Counted from the stretch's first letter, positions 41,233 through 50,430 are shown. The stretch: 64,000 bases of DNA from Candidatus Gastranaerophilales bacterium (GCA_910587055.1 CAJUKY010000005.1:1-64000); one strand, 5' to 3'. The notes: generated from the letters alone by a model not told the origin. Made by a program: numbers and translations.

Positions 41233-42168
41233 ATGCCGAAGAAAAATGAAATAGAAATTGTTTTAGACGTTGAAACTACAGGGCTTGACTATACAAAAGA
41301 AAAAATTATAGAATTTGGCGCGGTAAAGCTTGTTAACGGTAAAATAACGGAAAAATTTGAAACCCTGATTAACGCTAAACAGCATATAAGAAAATCATCC
41401 GAGGCAATTCACGGTATCACGGAAGAAATGCTGGTTGACGCCCCTGTTGAGGAAGAAATTTTCCCTAAAATTTTTGAATTTATAGGGAATTATCCTATTG
41501 TTGCACATAATGCAATTTTTGATTTCAGTTTTTTAAACAGAACCTCAAAAAGGCTTTATAATAAACCTTTAGAAAATCATCATATAGATACGCAGATTAT
41601 GTTTAAAGAAGTTTATCCCCAGCTTGAATCCTGCGGTTTAGAATCTTTAATGAATACTTTCAATGTTGATTTCTCAACCCGTCACAGAGCATTTGCCGAT
41701 GCTGAGGGCTTAGCGCTCTGTTATCCCAAATTAAAAGAATTATATTTTCAAAAATATGAATGGCAGTTGAGCCAGCTGAATAATATTGAATACCTTTTTG
41801 AAAGATATTTAAGGCTTCAGCAGGCAATTAGCGTTATGCAGTCTGAAATTCAGGATTTACGTTCAATTTTTAAGGTTTATTTTGAAAAAGGCGGCAAAGA
41901 TATCGTTTCAAATTCAGGCGAAATTTTAACCTATAATTGCAAAAAAACTTTTTCATACGATTTTGTTCAAATTAAAGATATCTTGGATGAAATCGGTGCT
42001 CTGCCAAAAGCTGTACGCTTAAATAACGCATTTATTGACAGACTTGTAGGCGGCACCAGCCTTGATTCTGAAATTAAAGACAAAATTAAAGCCGCAAGAT
42101 GCGAGATAACGGAAAATAAAACATTTAATGTTGTAAAACCCGAAAAATGTCATCAAACTGTCTCTTAA
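41233..42168 (+). CDS. DnaQ-family DEDDh 3'-5' exonuclease
   Basis: A 311-residue protein; residues 1-175 form the exonuclease domain with all motifs: LDVETTGLD (DxE), FAAL-like VAHNAIFDFSFL (Exo II Asp), and HRAFADAEGLALC (Exo III H-x4-D). This matches DNA polymerase III epsilon-like or proofreading-related nucleases. Residues 185-311 are a helical extension I do not recognise; it has no BRCT or GIY-YIG motif. It starts 33 bases after the SRP RNA, with GGGGAATTTCGG before the ATG. Confidence 0.88.
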   Translation: MPKKNEIEIVLDVETTGLDYTKEKIIEFGAVKLVNGKITEKFETLINAKQHIRKSSEAIHGITEEMLVDAPVEEEIFPKIFEFIGNYPIVAHNAIFDFSFLNRTSKRLYNKPLENHHIDTQIMFKEVYPQLESCGLESLMNTFNVDFSTRHRAFADAEGLALCYPKLKELYFQKYEWQLSQLNNIEYLFERYLRLQQAISVMQSEIQDLRSIFKVYFEKGGKDIVSNSGEILTYNCKKTFSYDFVQIKDILDEIGALPKAVRLNNAFIDRLVGGTSLDSEIKDKIKAARCEITENKTFNVVKPEKCHQTVS

Positions 42169-42226
42169 ATTTTTTCAAGCTATTATTGAGTTTTAGGGGT
42201 ATATTGTAAACTTTTATTACTTTTTA

Positions 42227-42254
42227 TTACAATATTTTAAGTAAAAAGTATATA
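42227..42254 (+). promoter_or_regulatory. Candidate promoter of the T-poor RNA
   Basis: TTACAA (42227..42232), 16 bases, TATATA (42249..42254). Start expected near 42261. Confidence 0.4.
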
Positions 42255-42260
42255 AAAAAG

Positions 42261-42526
42261 CAATATTTTTTGCAGCAAATACTTTATATAAGTACGAGAG
42301 AGAAATTAGAAACCACCAAAAACCAAACCACAAAAGAAAAACAAACCACTAAAACGAGAGAAGAAAAAGAGAAAACCACAAACCACAAAACAAAATTTAC
42401 CACCCCGAACAAAGAGAGAAAAAGAGAGAAAAGGCAGCGGTAACAGGCCTTAAACTTGCTTACCAAATTTTACTACCACACGAGGATACTTACAAAATTT
42501 TAAGGACCGCAAAACGGTCCTTTTTA
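42261..42526 (+). ncRNA. Candidate ncRNA, nearly U-free body with terminator
   Basis: Between 42294 and 42440 there are only six T in 147 bases; the sequence is made of AGAGAGAAA and ACCACAAA-like units and cannot fold well. It is followed by a mixed segment and a strong terminator. Because stop codons on either strand need a T or its complement here, open frames across it mean little. The bounds are a promoter guess and the terminator. It could be a protein- or RNA-binding sRNA or a long leader remnant. Confidence 0.45.
42502..42526 (+). terminator. Intrinsic terminator
   Basis: Stem AAGGACCG / CGGTCCTT (42502..42522) plus a T-run. It ends the T-poor transcript. Confidence 0.85.
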
Positions 42527-42564
42527 TTTGCTTTTACGAGATTTAATTAGATTTCATTAATAAA

Positions 42565-42882
42565 TTAATGGCGGAAATAATCGCATATAAGCTTGCTTTT
42601 CTTGAATTTTAAAAGGTTTATAACCTTCTTTAGTGCAGGGTGCGGCTCGCTTAATTTTTTATACTTATCTACAAGTATTGCTTTTTTGATAAGAGTCCTG
42701 TTGTATGCCTCTGCCATAGAAGCGTTTGAATCTATATAGGGGCCAAGTTCCGTTAATTGTTTTTTACAGTTTAAGATTTCAATCTCAATGCGTTTTATAA
42801 GCTTTTTATTCATAACTTTATGGGGATTAATTACCTTATCGATATTAGTATATGGGATTTTTGTCTTTTTAAGTTCATCCAA
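42565..42882 (-). CDS. Hypothetical helical protein, 105 aa
   Basis: A basic 105-residue protein (KKLIKRIEIEILNCKKQLTELGPYIDSNASMAEAYNRTLIKKA), predicted to be two long helices forming an antiparallel hairpin, with three Cys. Not recognised. Transcribed alone, divergent from the GH38 gene with a gap of 88 bases. The composition is protein-like, hence listed. Confidence 0.5.
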   Translation of the reverse strand: MDELKKTKIPYTNIDKVINPHKVMNKKLIKRIEIEILNCKKQLTELGPYIDSNASMAEAYNRTLIKKAILVDKYKKLSEPHPALKKVINLLKFKKSKLICDYFRH

Positions 42883-42970
42883 AAAATGGAAAATTATATG
42901 TTGAATATGTTAAAATATGATATATTGTAACAAAAAAGAAACAAAACTTTGCAGATTTTTAAGGATAAAA

Positions 42971-45385
42971 ATGGCTAAAAAACAGGTTATAGCTTATCTT
43001 CACACCCACTGGGACAGAGAATGGTACAGAACAAAAGAAGAATTCAATTTAAGGCTGCTTGAAGTTTTTGATGAAATTCTTTATGAGCTTGAAACCGGCT
43101 CTGCGCCTTATTTTTACTTTGACGGGCAAACCTGTGCGCTTGAAGATTATTTAAAATTCCGCCCCGAAAAACTTGATACGGTAAAAGCCTTGATAGAGAA
43201 GGGAAAGCTGGATATCGGGCCGTTTTTTGTAAGCGCGGATAATTTTCTTGTTAACGGCATTTCTTTAATCAGAAATCTAAATTTAGGAATTAAAAGCGCT
43301 AAAACTCTTGGCAGTAAAGAGTTTATAGGGTATCTTCCCGATACTTTCGGACATTCTAAAAGTATTTTTAAAATTTTAAAATCTTTTAATATCCCGTATG
43401 CCCTTGCATGGCGCGGGGTTCCGGCTTTAGAGGATAATGATTTTCAAATAAACGGTATAAATACAACAAAACTTGTTTACGGATATTTTATGGATGCCCT
43501 GCATCCTTTGTGTAACAAGGATTTAGAGGATATTCAAAAAGAAGAATGGCAAAAAACCGCAGATAATCTGGAAAATATTTTAGACAGAATTGCAAAAAAT
43601 TCTTCAGGTAAGGTACTTTTGCCTGTCGGGGCGGATCATCTGGCTGTTTTAAAAAATTCTTCCGCTATTATTAAGAATGTAAACAAATATTTAAAAAATT
43701 ACGAAATTAAGCTTTCAAATCCGTTTGAATACGTTCAAAACGCTGATTATACAAAGCTTTCAATGGATGGTGAGCTTTTAGATAACTCTGAAACCTACAT
43801 TCTGCCGGGGGTTTATTCTTCAAGAATTCCGCAAAAGGTTGATAATGCTAAACTTCAGTGGGATTTATTCAGAATTGTCGAACCTTTTAATTATTTTATG
43901 AAAAAAGAGTTTCAAAATGGCGGAAATTATACACCATCACTGGATTATGCCGTTAAAACACTTCTAAAAAACCACGCCCATGATTCAATTTACGGCTGTT
44001 CGATTGATGAAGTGCATAAATGCGTGCAATCCAGATTTGATAAGGTAAAAGCCATAACTGACGGGATAAAACATAGGTTAATAAGGGATTTTAAGCGTTT
44101 ATACCTTAAAAATGCTGATACAGCAGGGGTTTCAGACATTGACGGAAATTTAAACGGTAAAAGTTCACGTTCAAAAATCGGTGTGTTTAATTTTTCAAAT
44201 TATGAATATTCAGGTACAGCAAGGATTATAACTGATTTTAAGATGCAAAATGCGCAATTGATAAGGAAATTCAGGGCCTTTTCAGATGAAATCCTTTACG
44301 ATACAAGGCAAATCCCCGTTACGGAACAGTATTTGCCTGCTTATGAATATCTAATAGAGGTAAACTCCTTGCCTCCGTTTTCTTTTAACCAAGTTGAAAA
44401 TGTTAAAATTGAGTCATCACTTGAAATAACGGAAAATAAAATCTCTAATTCCTTTCTGGAATTGAATTTAACACGTAAAAACGGCAGATTAAGCGTAAAT
44501 TTTGTTGATAAAAAGACGGGTGAAAAATTTACCGATGCGCTCAAAATTCTTGATACAAAAGATATCGGGGATTCTTATAACTGTGCACCTGTGGGAAAAC
44601 CTGCAGAGCTCAAGCTTTTAGATGCTAAAGTTATTGAAAAAGGCCCGATTAGAGCTGTTTTAAGGCTTATTTTTGAGCACAATTTTAAGCTTGATGTTTC
44701 GCTTACAAATACAGGCAGATTTTTTGAATTTGAGGCTAAATTCAATAATAATAAGAAAAACAGAAAAATTCAAGCGTGCCTGAAAGTGAAAAAGCCTATA
44801 GAATCTACATTTGCGGAGGATGCCGCAGGATATATTCAAAGAAAACACGATTATAATTGGCTTTTAAGCGATAATATGCCAGCAAAGCCTAAAATAGAAG
44901 TAAAAACAAATTCTTACCCAATGCAAAAATGGGTAATGGCGCAGAATTTGGGCGTTTTAACACTCGGTTTGAGTGAATATGAAATTTATAAAAATGAATT
45001 AAAAATCACTCTAATCCGCGGTACGGGGCGGATTTCGGAACCGAAAAATCCTGCCAGATTTATCCCCGCAGGTCCGCCGATTGAAGCTCCGGATTTGCAA
45101 TGTTTAGGATTTCACACCTTAAATTTTGCTGTTGTCTTAAACCCTGATATAGCTTCAATTCAACAAGATGCAGAGGTCTTTTATCAGCCTGCAGTGGGGA
45201 TTTTAGGAGATTTTAATCTGCCGCGTTCAAAAAAATTATTGAATCTGCCTGAAAATTTGATTTTTTACGGATTAAAACCCTCTGATAACAATACTTTTGG
45301 CGTATTTTACAATTCATCCGATAAAAATATCGTGTACAAAAATAAAACAGTGTTACCTGAAAGCATTGAATTTATTGAATTATAG
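42971..45385 (+). CDS. Glycoside hydrolase family 38 alpha-mannosidase
   Basis: An 804-residue cytosolic GH38 enzyme that removes alpha-mannosyl residues with retention. Zinc site and nucleophile motifs: HTHWDREWYRTKEEF near the start, GYLPDTFGHSKSIFKIL (nucleophile Asp in PDTFGHS), and NHAHDSIYGCSIDEVHKC, which carries another His/Asp pair. The C-terminal beta-sandwich domains are full length. I use the ATG at 42971 (AAGGATAAAA just upstream), not one at 42917. No PTS or mannose genes adjoin, so the substrate (N-glycan fragments or mannosylglycerate) is open. The absence of a signal peptide means internal digestion. Confidence 0.92.
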   Translation: MAKKQVIAYLHTHWDREWYRTKEEFNLRLLEVFDEILYELETGSAPYFYFDGQTCALEDYLKFRPEKLDTVKALIEKGKLDIGPFFVSADNFLVNGISLIRNLNLGIKSAKTLGSKEFIGYLPDTFGHSKSIFKILKSFNIPYALAWRGVPALEDNDFQINGINTTKLVYGYFMDALHPLCNKDLEDIQKEEWQKTADNLENILDRIAKNSSGKVLLPVGADHLAVLKNSSAIIKNVNKYLKNYEIKLSNPFEYVQNADYTKLSMDGELLDNSETYILPGVYSSRIPQKVDNAKLQWDLFRIVEPFNYFMKKEFQNGGNYTPSLDYAVKTLLKNHAHDSIYGCSIDEVHKCVQSRFDKVKAITDGIKHRLIRDFKRLYLKNADTAGVSDIDGNLNGKSSRSKIGVFNFSNYEYSGTARIITDFKMQNAQLIRKFRAFSDEILYDTRQIPVTEQYLPAYEYLIEVNSLPPFSFNQVENVKIESSLEITENKISNSFLELNLTRKNGRLSVNFVDKKTGEKFTDALKILDTKDIGDSYNCAPVGKPAELKLLDAKVIEKGPIRAVLRLIFEHNFKLDVSLTNTGRFFEFEAKFNNNKKNRKIQACLKVKKPIESTFAEDAAGYIQRKHDYNWLLSDNMPAKPKIEVKTNSYPMQKWVMAQNLGVLTLGLSEYEIYKNELKITLIRGTGRISEPKNPARFIPAGPPIEAPDLQCLGFHTLNFAVVLNPDIASIQQDAEVFYQPAVGILGDFNLPRSKKLLNLPENLIFYGLKPSDNNTFGVFYNSSDKNIVYKNKTVLPESIEFIEL

Positions 45386-45398
45386 AGATATCAGCAAA

Positions 45399-46070
45399 TT
45401 ATTTAACTGCTGTTTCCTCACTCGCAGATTCTGTTTCAACAAGATTAACCATTGCATTTTCCATAATTGTGCGATTGCTTTCAACTTTTGAAAGAGCATT
45501 CCTTTTTTTGTATAAAAGGTAGAAAAACGCAATAATAACAGCGGTTGCGCCCACAATTACAAACTCAATATGGTCTTTAATTTTTTCGCCGAAAATCATC
45601 AGCACCGCACTTACAATGAAAAAGCGCATGCCGCGTCCCACAACGGATGCAGCCATAAAGGCCCAAAAATTCATATTCAAAATGCCGCTTGCAATTGTAA
45701 AAACCTTATAAGGAATTGGCGTAAAAGCCGCAAAGAATACGGCTTGCGGACCGTATTTATTATAAAGAGTCTCCACTTTTTCAAACTGATCAGCGGCTCT
45801 GCGGTTTCCGTTTTTGCTGATAAGCCCGAATAGCCAGTTAAATACGGGTCTCCCGCCAAATCTGCCTATGAAGTATCCTATAGCACCGCCTATTGCAGAT
45901 GCTATGGTGCATACAAAAGCAAAGTATAAGGCGCTTTGCGGGGCTTTTAAATCCATTGCAATCAATAAAAAATCAGGCGGCGGAACAAGGAAAAAGCTTT
46001 CTATACAAGAATTTAGAGCTAATCCTATTGTGCCGAGTTCCGTAAAATATTGATTTATAGCGTTTAACAT
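45399..46070 (-). CDS. DedA/VTT-family membrane protein (YqaA-like)
   Basis: A 223-residue protein with five or so membrane segments. The conserved VTT features are ESFFLVPPPDFLLIAMDLKAP, GAIGYFIGRFGGRPVFNWLFG, and the loop FFAAFTPIPYKVFTIASGILNMNFWAFMAAS. Members of this superfamily are linked to lipid scrambling or flipping; the YqaA branch is little studied. Its end is 14 bases from the end of the convergent mannosidase gene. Confidence 0.85.
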   Translation of the reverse strand: MLNAINQYFTELGTIGLALNSCIESFFLVPPPDFLLIAMDLKAPQSALYFAFVCTIASAIGGAIGYFIGRFGGRPVFNWLFGLISKNGNRRAADQFEKVETLYNKYGPQAVFFAAFTPIPYKVFTIASGILNMNFWAFMAASVVGRGMRFFIVSAVLMIFGEKIKDHIEFVIVGATAVIIAFFYLLYKKRNALSKVESNRTIMENAMVNLVETESASEETAVK

Positions 46071-46121
46071 ATAATTTCTGTTCCTTAAAAGTATTTGTAT
46101 ATAGGGTTTTTAAACTTTTTA

Positions 46122-46562
46122 TTAATGTTTAAGCACCTGTTTATCGGTATTTTCAGGATTTTCGGGTTTTAGTCCTATAAGCCCTGCTAAATCACGGATT
46201 ACTTTTCCGTTTTTATCGATGGCAGTTGCCCGTACCTCAGCTATAGTGCAGATTTTGCCGGTTTCTTTAATTTTTACAACCTGATAAAATGTAACACTTG
46301 CCGCGCTGTGCTCTTTTACAATAGTACTAACAACAACATTATTCAAGAGTTTTGCGGGAAATTTGTATTTTATGTTAATATCTACAACGGGCATAACAAT
46401 CCCGAAATCCCGCGCCAGTTCATCAATTCGAACCCCGTTATTAAAAAGCCATTCAACACGCCCCGCTTCCATCCACCTCAGGTATGTTCCATGCCACACT
46501 ACCCCGTATGCGTCTGTATCAGCGTATTGTACCTTATATTCCAAATTTATTTCAGAGTTCAT
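46122..46562 (-). CDS. Acyl-CoA/acyl-ACP thioesterase (YbgC/FadM-like hotdog)
   Basis: A 146-residue 4HBT hotdog protein: YKVQYADTDAYGVVWHGTYLRWMEAGRVEWL contains the active-site Asp (YADTD) and WH-x-TYLR pattern. It hydrolyses acyl thioesters; chain specificity is unknown. I use the ATG at 46562, one base after the upstream stop; a longer start (46595) would overlap that gene. Confidence 0.88.
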   Translation of the reverse strand: MNSEINLEYKVQYADTDAYGVVWHGTYLRWMEAGRVEWLFNNGVRIDELARDFGIVMPVVDINIKYKFPAKLLNNVVVSTIVKEHSAASVTFYQVVKIKETGKICTIAEVRATAIDKNGKVIRDLAGLIGLKPENPENTDKQVLKH

Positions 46563-46563
46563 C

Positions 46564-47100
46564 TTATTTCTTTCTTTTTTTATTCTGTTTTTCAAGAGAG
46601 GTTAAATCCCTTGTGTAAGTAACAAAAGAGGGCGGCTGAATAACCGTTCTTACAAGCAGAATGTTATCATTTGTGTATGCTTCAACCGTTATGGAGTTTA
46701 TTTTGTCATCCGGTGAAATTTTTACGCTGCCATTATGCTCGCATTTGTCTATGATACAGTAGGCGGAGGCTTTTTTAGAGAATGGATTTTTATTTACGGC
46801 GTTTAATTCTTCAACCAGTTTTTTTGAAACGACGGAAGCTTTTACCTTTGAATTTATTGAAAATTCGCTTAATGCTTTTGAAGTGAAAATACTTGCATTT
46901 GTTTGTACAAGGGCATTTTTCCTGTTTTCTGCCTTAAGTAAAAAATTCGGTGAAATATAAAGCCCGATACAAATTATAAGCAAAATCAGAATAAAAATTT
47001 CAAAAAATGTGATTTTATTCGGGTTTTCATCTTTTTTTGCAGGCTCTGTTGCTTTATTTTCGGTATTTTCCGGTGTTTCGTTTATTTTATTTTCATCCAT
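46564..47100 (-). CDS. Single-pass membrane protein, 178 aa
   Basis: An Asn/Glu/Lys-rich cytoplasmic N-terminus (about 28 residues) is followed by one strong membrane segment (FFEIFILILLIICIGLYI) and an extracytoplasmic domain with a Cys pair (YCIIDKCEHNG). It lacks a prepilin site but has the layout of a pilin-like or assembly protein. Function unknown. It precedes the thioesterase by one base. Confidence 0.65.
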   Translation of the reverse strand: MDENKINETPENTENKATEPAKKDENPNKITFFEIFILILLIICIGLYISPNFLLKAENRKNALVQTNASIFTSKALSEFSINSKVKASVVSKKLVEELNAVNKNPFSKKASAYCIIDKCEHNGSVKISPDDKINSITVEAYTNDNILLVRTVIQPPSFVTYTRDLTSLEKQNKKRKK

Positions 47101-47165
47101 TTTATTATTTTCTCCATTTTAATTGTATTCTTGTTATATAAGGCTTTTTGGCCTGCATTATATGG

Positions 47166-47987
47166 CTATTTTTCAACTACGAGAAAAGATTTCACCCTTC
47201 TTTGAGAACCGAAACTTGAAAAAATTTCCGTATCTTTAAAGTTTACAGAAGTTGAAGCTCCGCCGTCAAGTGCCATTGCTTTGTCAAACTTCATTTTTTT
47301 ACAAAAATCTCTGATTTCTGCCATACTCACCTTGTTTTGATTTGTAAAGATTATGAAATATAAAATCTCGCTTTTCAAGGCTAAAACTGTTCTTTCTCTT
47401 CGTTTTAAGACATCTGCCGCCTGAAGTTTTACTTTGTTATTTTCCATTACAACAAAACTTTCTTTTTCAAGATTCATAACCGGGTAAATCATAGGCCCGC
47501 CTTGAATAGAATGTTTTATGGTCTTGCCTTCGGGCACTGTTGCAAAGTGATTATCAATATCAAAAGAAAGATTTCCTCTGTCATTTTCTAAAATTCTAAA
47601 TTCCGCACGGTTTAAAATTCCTTCCAATCTATTGGCTTTGCCGGCATTTTGAATTAATTTCATATTGGAAAAAGGCGTCTCCGCTACTTTTCCGTCGATT
47701 GTAACATATGAAACAGCATCTCCTGTTAAAATATCAAAAAATCCGCCGTTTAAAACGAGAGCAAAATTATCATTATTTTTATAAATATCGGAAGCGGTAG
47801 TAAGCTTTTCAGCCACATAAGGCTTTACTTTATCTCCGATTTTTTTTGTATTTAATTTAAAAATATAAACACCCGGAGTATTATGAATCATTGAAATTTC
47901 ATCTTCAGCAGTCTTTGAAAACGCAACTCCTGAAAGGTTTTGCGCTATTATGAATATAAATATTGCAAATATTAATTTTTTAAACAT
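47166..47987 (-). CDS. Exported phosphodiester glycosidase (NAGPA-domain) protein
   Basis: Signal peptide (MFKKLIFAIFIFIIAQNLSGVAFS), then a NAGPA-like domain: LVLNGGFFDILTGDAVSYV, IQGGPMIYPV, the ERTVLAL stretch and the diagnostic C-terminal ALDGGASTSVNF. Bacterial members act on phosphodiester-linked sugars in envelope polymers such as teichoic acid or exopolysaccharide. It sits three bases behind the LptF/G-like permease gene, so it is part of an envelope operon. Confidence 0.85.
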   Translation of the reverse strand: MFKKLIFAIFIFIIAQNLSGVAFSKTAEDEISMIHNTPGVYIFKLNTKKIGDKVKPYVAEKLTTASDIYKNNDNFALVLNGGFFDILTGDAVSYVTIDGKVAETPFSNMKLIQNAGKANRLEGILNRAEFRILENDRGNLSFDIDNHFATVPEGKTIKHSIQGGPMIYPVMNLEKESFVVMENNKVKLQAADVLKRRERTVLALKSEILYFIIFTNQNKVSMAEIRDFCKKMKFDKAMALDGGASTSVNFKDTEIFSSFGSQRRVKSFLVVEK

Positions 47988-47990
47988 ATA

Positions 47991-49091
47991 TTACAGGTCC
48001 TTAACTTTCTTAATAATAAATATTGAAACGATAAATGCAGCTATGGGAAATGCCGCGGCTAAAAATGGCGGCATAACGCTTTTTTGCGCCATTAAATCAA
48101 AAAACGGCAGCGTTATGTAATAAGCAAAAATCATCCCTACAGCTATGGTAAAACCTATAAGCCTCTGGCTTCTTGGCGGTGAAAACCCGAGCAGACAGCC
48201 TATTGCGGCAAATAATATACAGGTTAAAGGATGCAGATATCTTTGATAATATTTCGTCAGAATAAAATTATATTCATCGGTAAAATCCTGTTTTTTAAGA
48301 ATATCTTTATATTCTTTCAATTCTTTTGTTGTAAAAAATCTGTCCCTTTTAGTGGAGTTTAAAATCATTGTATAGACATCTTTTGCAAGTTTTCCTTCAA
48401 GAATTTTATAATTTTTAATATCATCGATATCGGTATAAACTCCGTTTTTATTGATTTTATACTCTTTAGCCTCGGGCAAAAGCCAATAATCATCCTTTAA
48501 AAGAGCATACGGTGCAAAGACAATGCTTTTAAATGTCATTGCATCGTCATATTTTTCGTTTGCAAAATTAATAACAATAAGATTTTTAATCCCATCCGTC
48601 ATAAAATTTGAAATGATAATGCCGCGTGTCGGAATTTGATTTTTATCTTTTTGAAGGTATACAAAATGCTTGTTAAAATGCGCTCCTTCGCCCGTTGCTT
48701 TTGAGGCGTAGGGAATCATTTTATCGCTTACATAAAAACATAAAACGGAAAGAAATAAGCTAAAAACCAGTACGGGCGCCATAATTCTGCTGAATGAAAG
48801 TCCGATGCCCCTTAAAATGCTGAGCTCTGAATCTTTTGAAAGTTTATCAAAAGTAAAAAGCGTGCCGAGCAAAATACCTACAGGAATTGCTTTTCCGAGA
48901 ACTTTCGGCAGTTCATAAACAAGGTATTTAAGCCCCTCCATTATAGTCCACGCGTGGGTAAATATTTTCTTAATAATTTTAACAAGTGTTTCAGGCGCAA
49001 TCCACACGATTATAAACAGCAAAAGGCACACAAGCGTTGCTTTTAAAACCTGTTTAAATATAAATTTATCAAATATGCTGATTTTAAACAC
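47991..49091 (-). CDS. lptF: LptF/LptG-family lipopolysaccharide export permease
   Basis: A 366-residue YjgP/YjgQ permease: three N-terminal and three C-terminal membrane segments flank a periplasmic beta-jellyroll (about residues 115-270). Motifs: YLVYELPKVLGKAIPVGILLGTLFTFDKL and LHPLTCILFAAIGCLLGFSPPRSQR. In most Gram-negatives LptF and LptG are two genes and form a heterodimer; only one is here. It lies directly behind lptB. Confidence 0.92.
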   Translation of the reverse strand: MFKISIFDKFIFKQVLKATLVCLLLFIIVWIAPETLVKIIKKIFTHAWTIMEGLKYLVYELPKVLGKAIPVGILLGTLFTFDKLSKDSELSILRGIGLSFSRIMAPVLVFSLFLSVLCFYVSDKMIPYASKATGEGAHFNKHFVYLQKDKNQIPTRGIIISNFMTDGIKNLIVINFANEKYDDAMTFKSIVFAPYALLKDDYWLLPEAKEYKINKNGVYTDIDDIKNYKILEGKLAKDVYTMILNSTKRDRFFTTKELKEYKDILKKQDFTDEYNFILTKYYQRYLHPLTCILFAAIGCLLGFSPPRSQRLIGFTIAVGMIFAYYITLPFFDLMAQKSVMPPFLAAAFPIAAFIVSIFIIKKVKDL

Positions 49092-49101
49092 TTAATTTTC
49101 C

Positions 49102-49845
49102 TTATAAAGTGAAGTCTTTACCAAGGTAAAACTCTTTTGCAACAGGGTCTTCGGCTACTTCTTTACTTTTACCCTGAATTTTAATTTTGCCGTCAAAAAT
49201 TACATAGGCTCTATCCGTAATAGAAAGAGTTGCTTTCGGATTGTGGTCTGTAATTAACACCCCGAGACCTTTTTCACGTGCCAGTTTATAAATATTTTCT
49301 TTAATATCCCCGATTGCAATAGGGTCAATCCCTGTAAAAGGCTCGTCCAAAAGGATAAAATGCGGAGTAGCGGCAAGTGCGCGGGCTATTTCCACCCTTC
49401 TTCTCTCACCGCCTGAAAGCGATACTGCGCTTGATTTTCTGTGGCGTGTCATGCCAAATTCTTCCAAAAGTTCTTCAAGCTTTTCTTTTTTCTGTTTTTT
49501 ATCAAGTTTATCATTCAATTCAAGAACCAGTTTTAAATTATCTTCAACCGAAAGTTTCCTGAATATCGAAGCTTCCTGCGGAAGATACCCCACGCCGAGT
49601 TTTGCCCTTTCATTCATAGGCATTTTTGTCATATTAATGGTTTCATTTGTTTCTTTATTTAAAAGGCTTACCGTACCTGAATTTGCTTTAACAAGCCCTA
49701 CTATCATATAGAATGTGGTTGTTTTTCCGGCGCCGTTTGGCCCTAAAAGCCCTACCACTTCCCCTTTATTAACCTCAAAAGATACATCATTTACAACCGA
49801 TCTGTCGCCGTAAATTTTGATAAGATTCTGCGCAATAATTTTCAT
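49102..49845 (-). CDS. lptB: LptB, ATPase of the lipopolysaccharide transporter
   Basis: A 247-residue ABC ATPase of the LptB type: Walker A GPNGAGKTT, Q-loop YLPQEASIFRKLSVEDNL (typical LptB), signature LSGGERRRVEIARALA, Walker B FILLDEPFTGIDP, and H-loop LITDHN. It powers LPS extraction together with the adjoining permease, implying an outer membrane with LPS. Confidence 0.96.
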   Translation of the reverse strand: MKIIAQNLIKIYGDRSVVNDVSFEVNKGEVVGLLGPNGAGKTTTFYMIVGLVKANSGTVSLLNKETNETINMTKMPMNERAKLGVGYLPQEASIFRKLSVEDNLKLVLELNDKLDKKQKKEKLEELLEEFGMTRHRKSSAVSLSGGERRRVEIARALAATPHFILLDEPFTGIDPIAIGDIKENIYKLAREKGLGVLITDHNPKATLSITDRAYVIFDGKIKIQGKSKEVAEDPVAKEFYLGKDFTL

Positions 49846-49963
49846 TTAATAAACCTCCGGTTTCCCCTCAATAAATTGCCGGTTCAACCTTGTTAAAAAA
49901 CATTATACTATAAAAATTCCTTTCCTTTTATTTTATAAAAATTTTGCAATATCTGTTTTAATT

Positions 49964-50051
49964 TTTGTCATTGCAAAGGAGTGAAACGACTGCGGCAATC
50001 TAACTGCTTGTTTTTCTGGATTGCTTCGTCACTTCGCTTCTCGCAATGACA
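49964..50051. repeat. Palindromic repeat (TCATTGCGA class), copy 2
   Basis: Essentially the same 88 bases as 31553..31640 (one base different: GCAAAGG for GCGAAGG). Confidence 0.85.
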
Positions 50052-50085
50052 AAGGGAATGTAAACATTACATGGTTAAAAGCTGT

Positions 50086-50280
50086 TAATCCTTAATAATA
50101 AAGATTTATAGCATTAAGCATAAGCGAATAATAATTTCTTGGTGAACATAAATGTGAGAGTGTTTGAGTTAGCGCGCTTATCAGCTGAAAGCGCTAACGA
50201 GTTCTCAAACAATAAAAAGTGAACCTTAGAAATTATATGAGTGTTGCCAAACTGCTATAAATCTTTATTATTAAGGATTA
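50086..50280. repeat. 195-bp MITE-like hairpin element, copy 2
   Basis: Same terminal inverted repeats and internal palindrome as 31675..31869, with only a few differences near the right end (GTTGCCAAACTGC versus GTTGCAAAGACTGC). With the neighbouring palindrome and linker it makes a 319-bp unit, 49964..50282. Confidence 0.8.
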
Positions 50281-50295
50281 TTATGAAGATAAAAA

Positions 50296-50420
50296 TCTGG
50301 ATTGCCACGCCTCCTTTTGCCGAAATTTAATTTCGTGCAAAATGGGTTCTCTTGGAGGGCTCCCGTTGGTCGCTCGCAATGACAGAGGAGATGTAAACAT
50401 TACAAGATTAAAGGCTGTTA
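50296..50420. repeat. Third, diverged palindromic repeat with conserved tail
   Basis: A hairpin CCTCC ... GGAGG with inner TTTTGC / GCAAAA and CGAAATT / AATTTCG leads into CTCGCAATGACA and then a tail (ATGTAAACATTACA ... GGCTGTTA) that also follows the two 88-bp repeats. Here the 195-bp element is absent after GCTGTTA. Confidence 0.6.
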
Positions 50421-50430
50421 TTTTCTTGAA

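Noticed and set aside
42284..42466. 60-codon minus-strand frame and a plus-strand Thr/Lys/Glu-rich frame
   Set aside because: The segment almost lacks T, so plus-strand stop codons, and minus-strand ones (TTA, CTA, TCA on the plus strand), cannot occur; open frames are trivial here.
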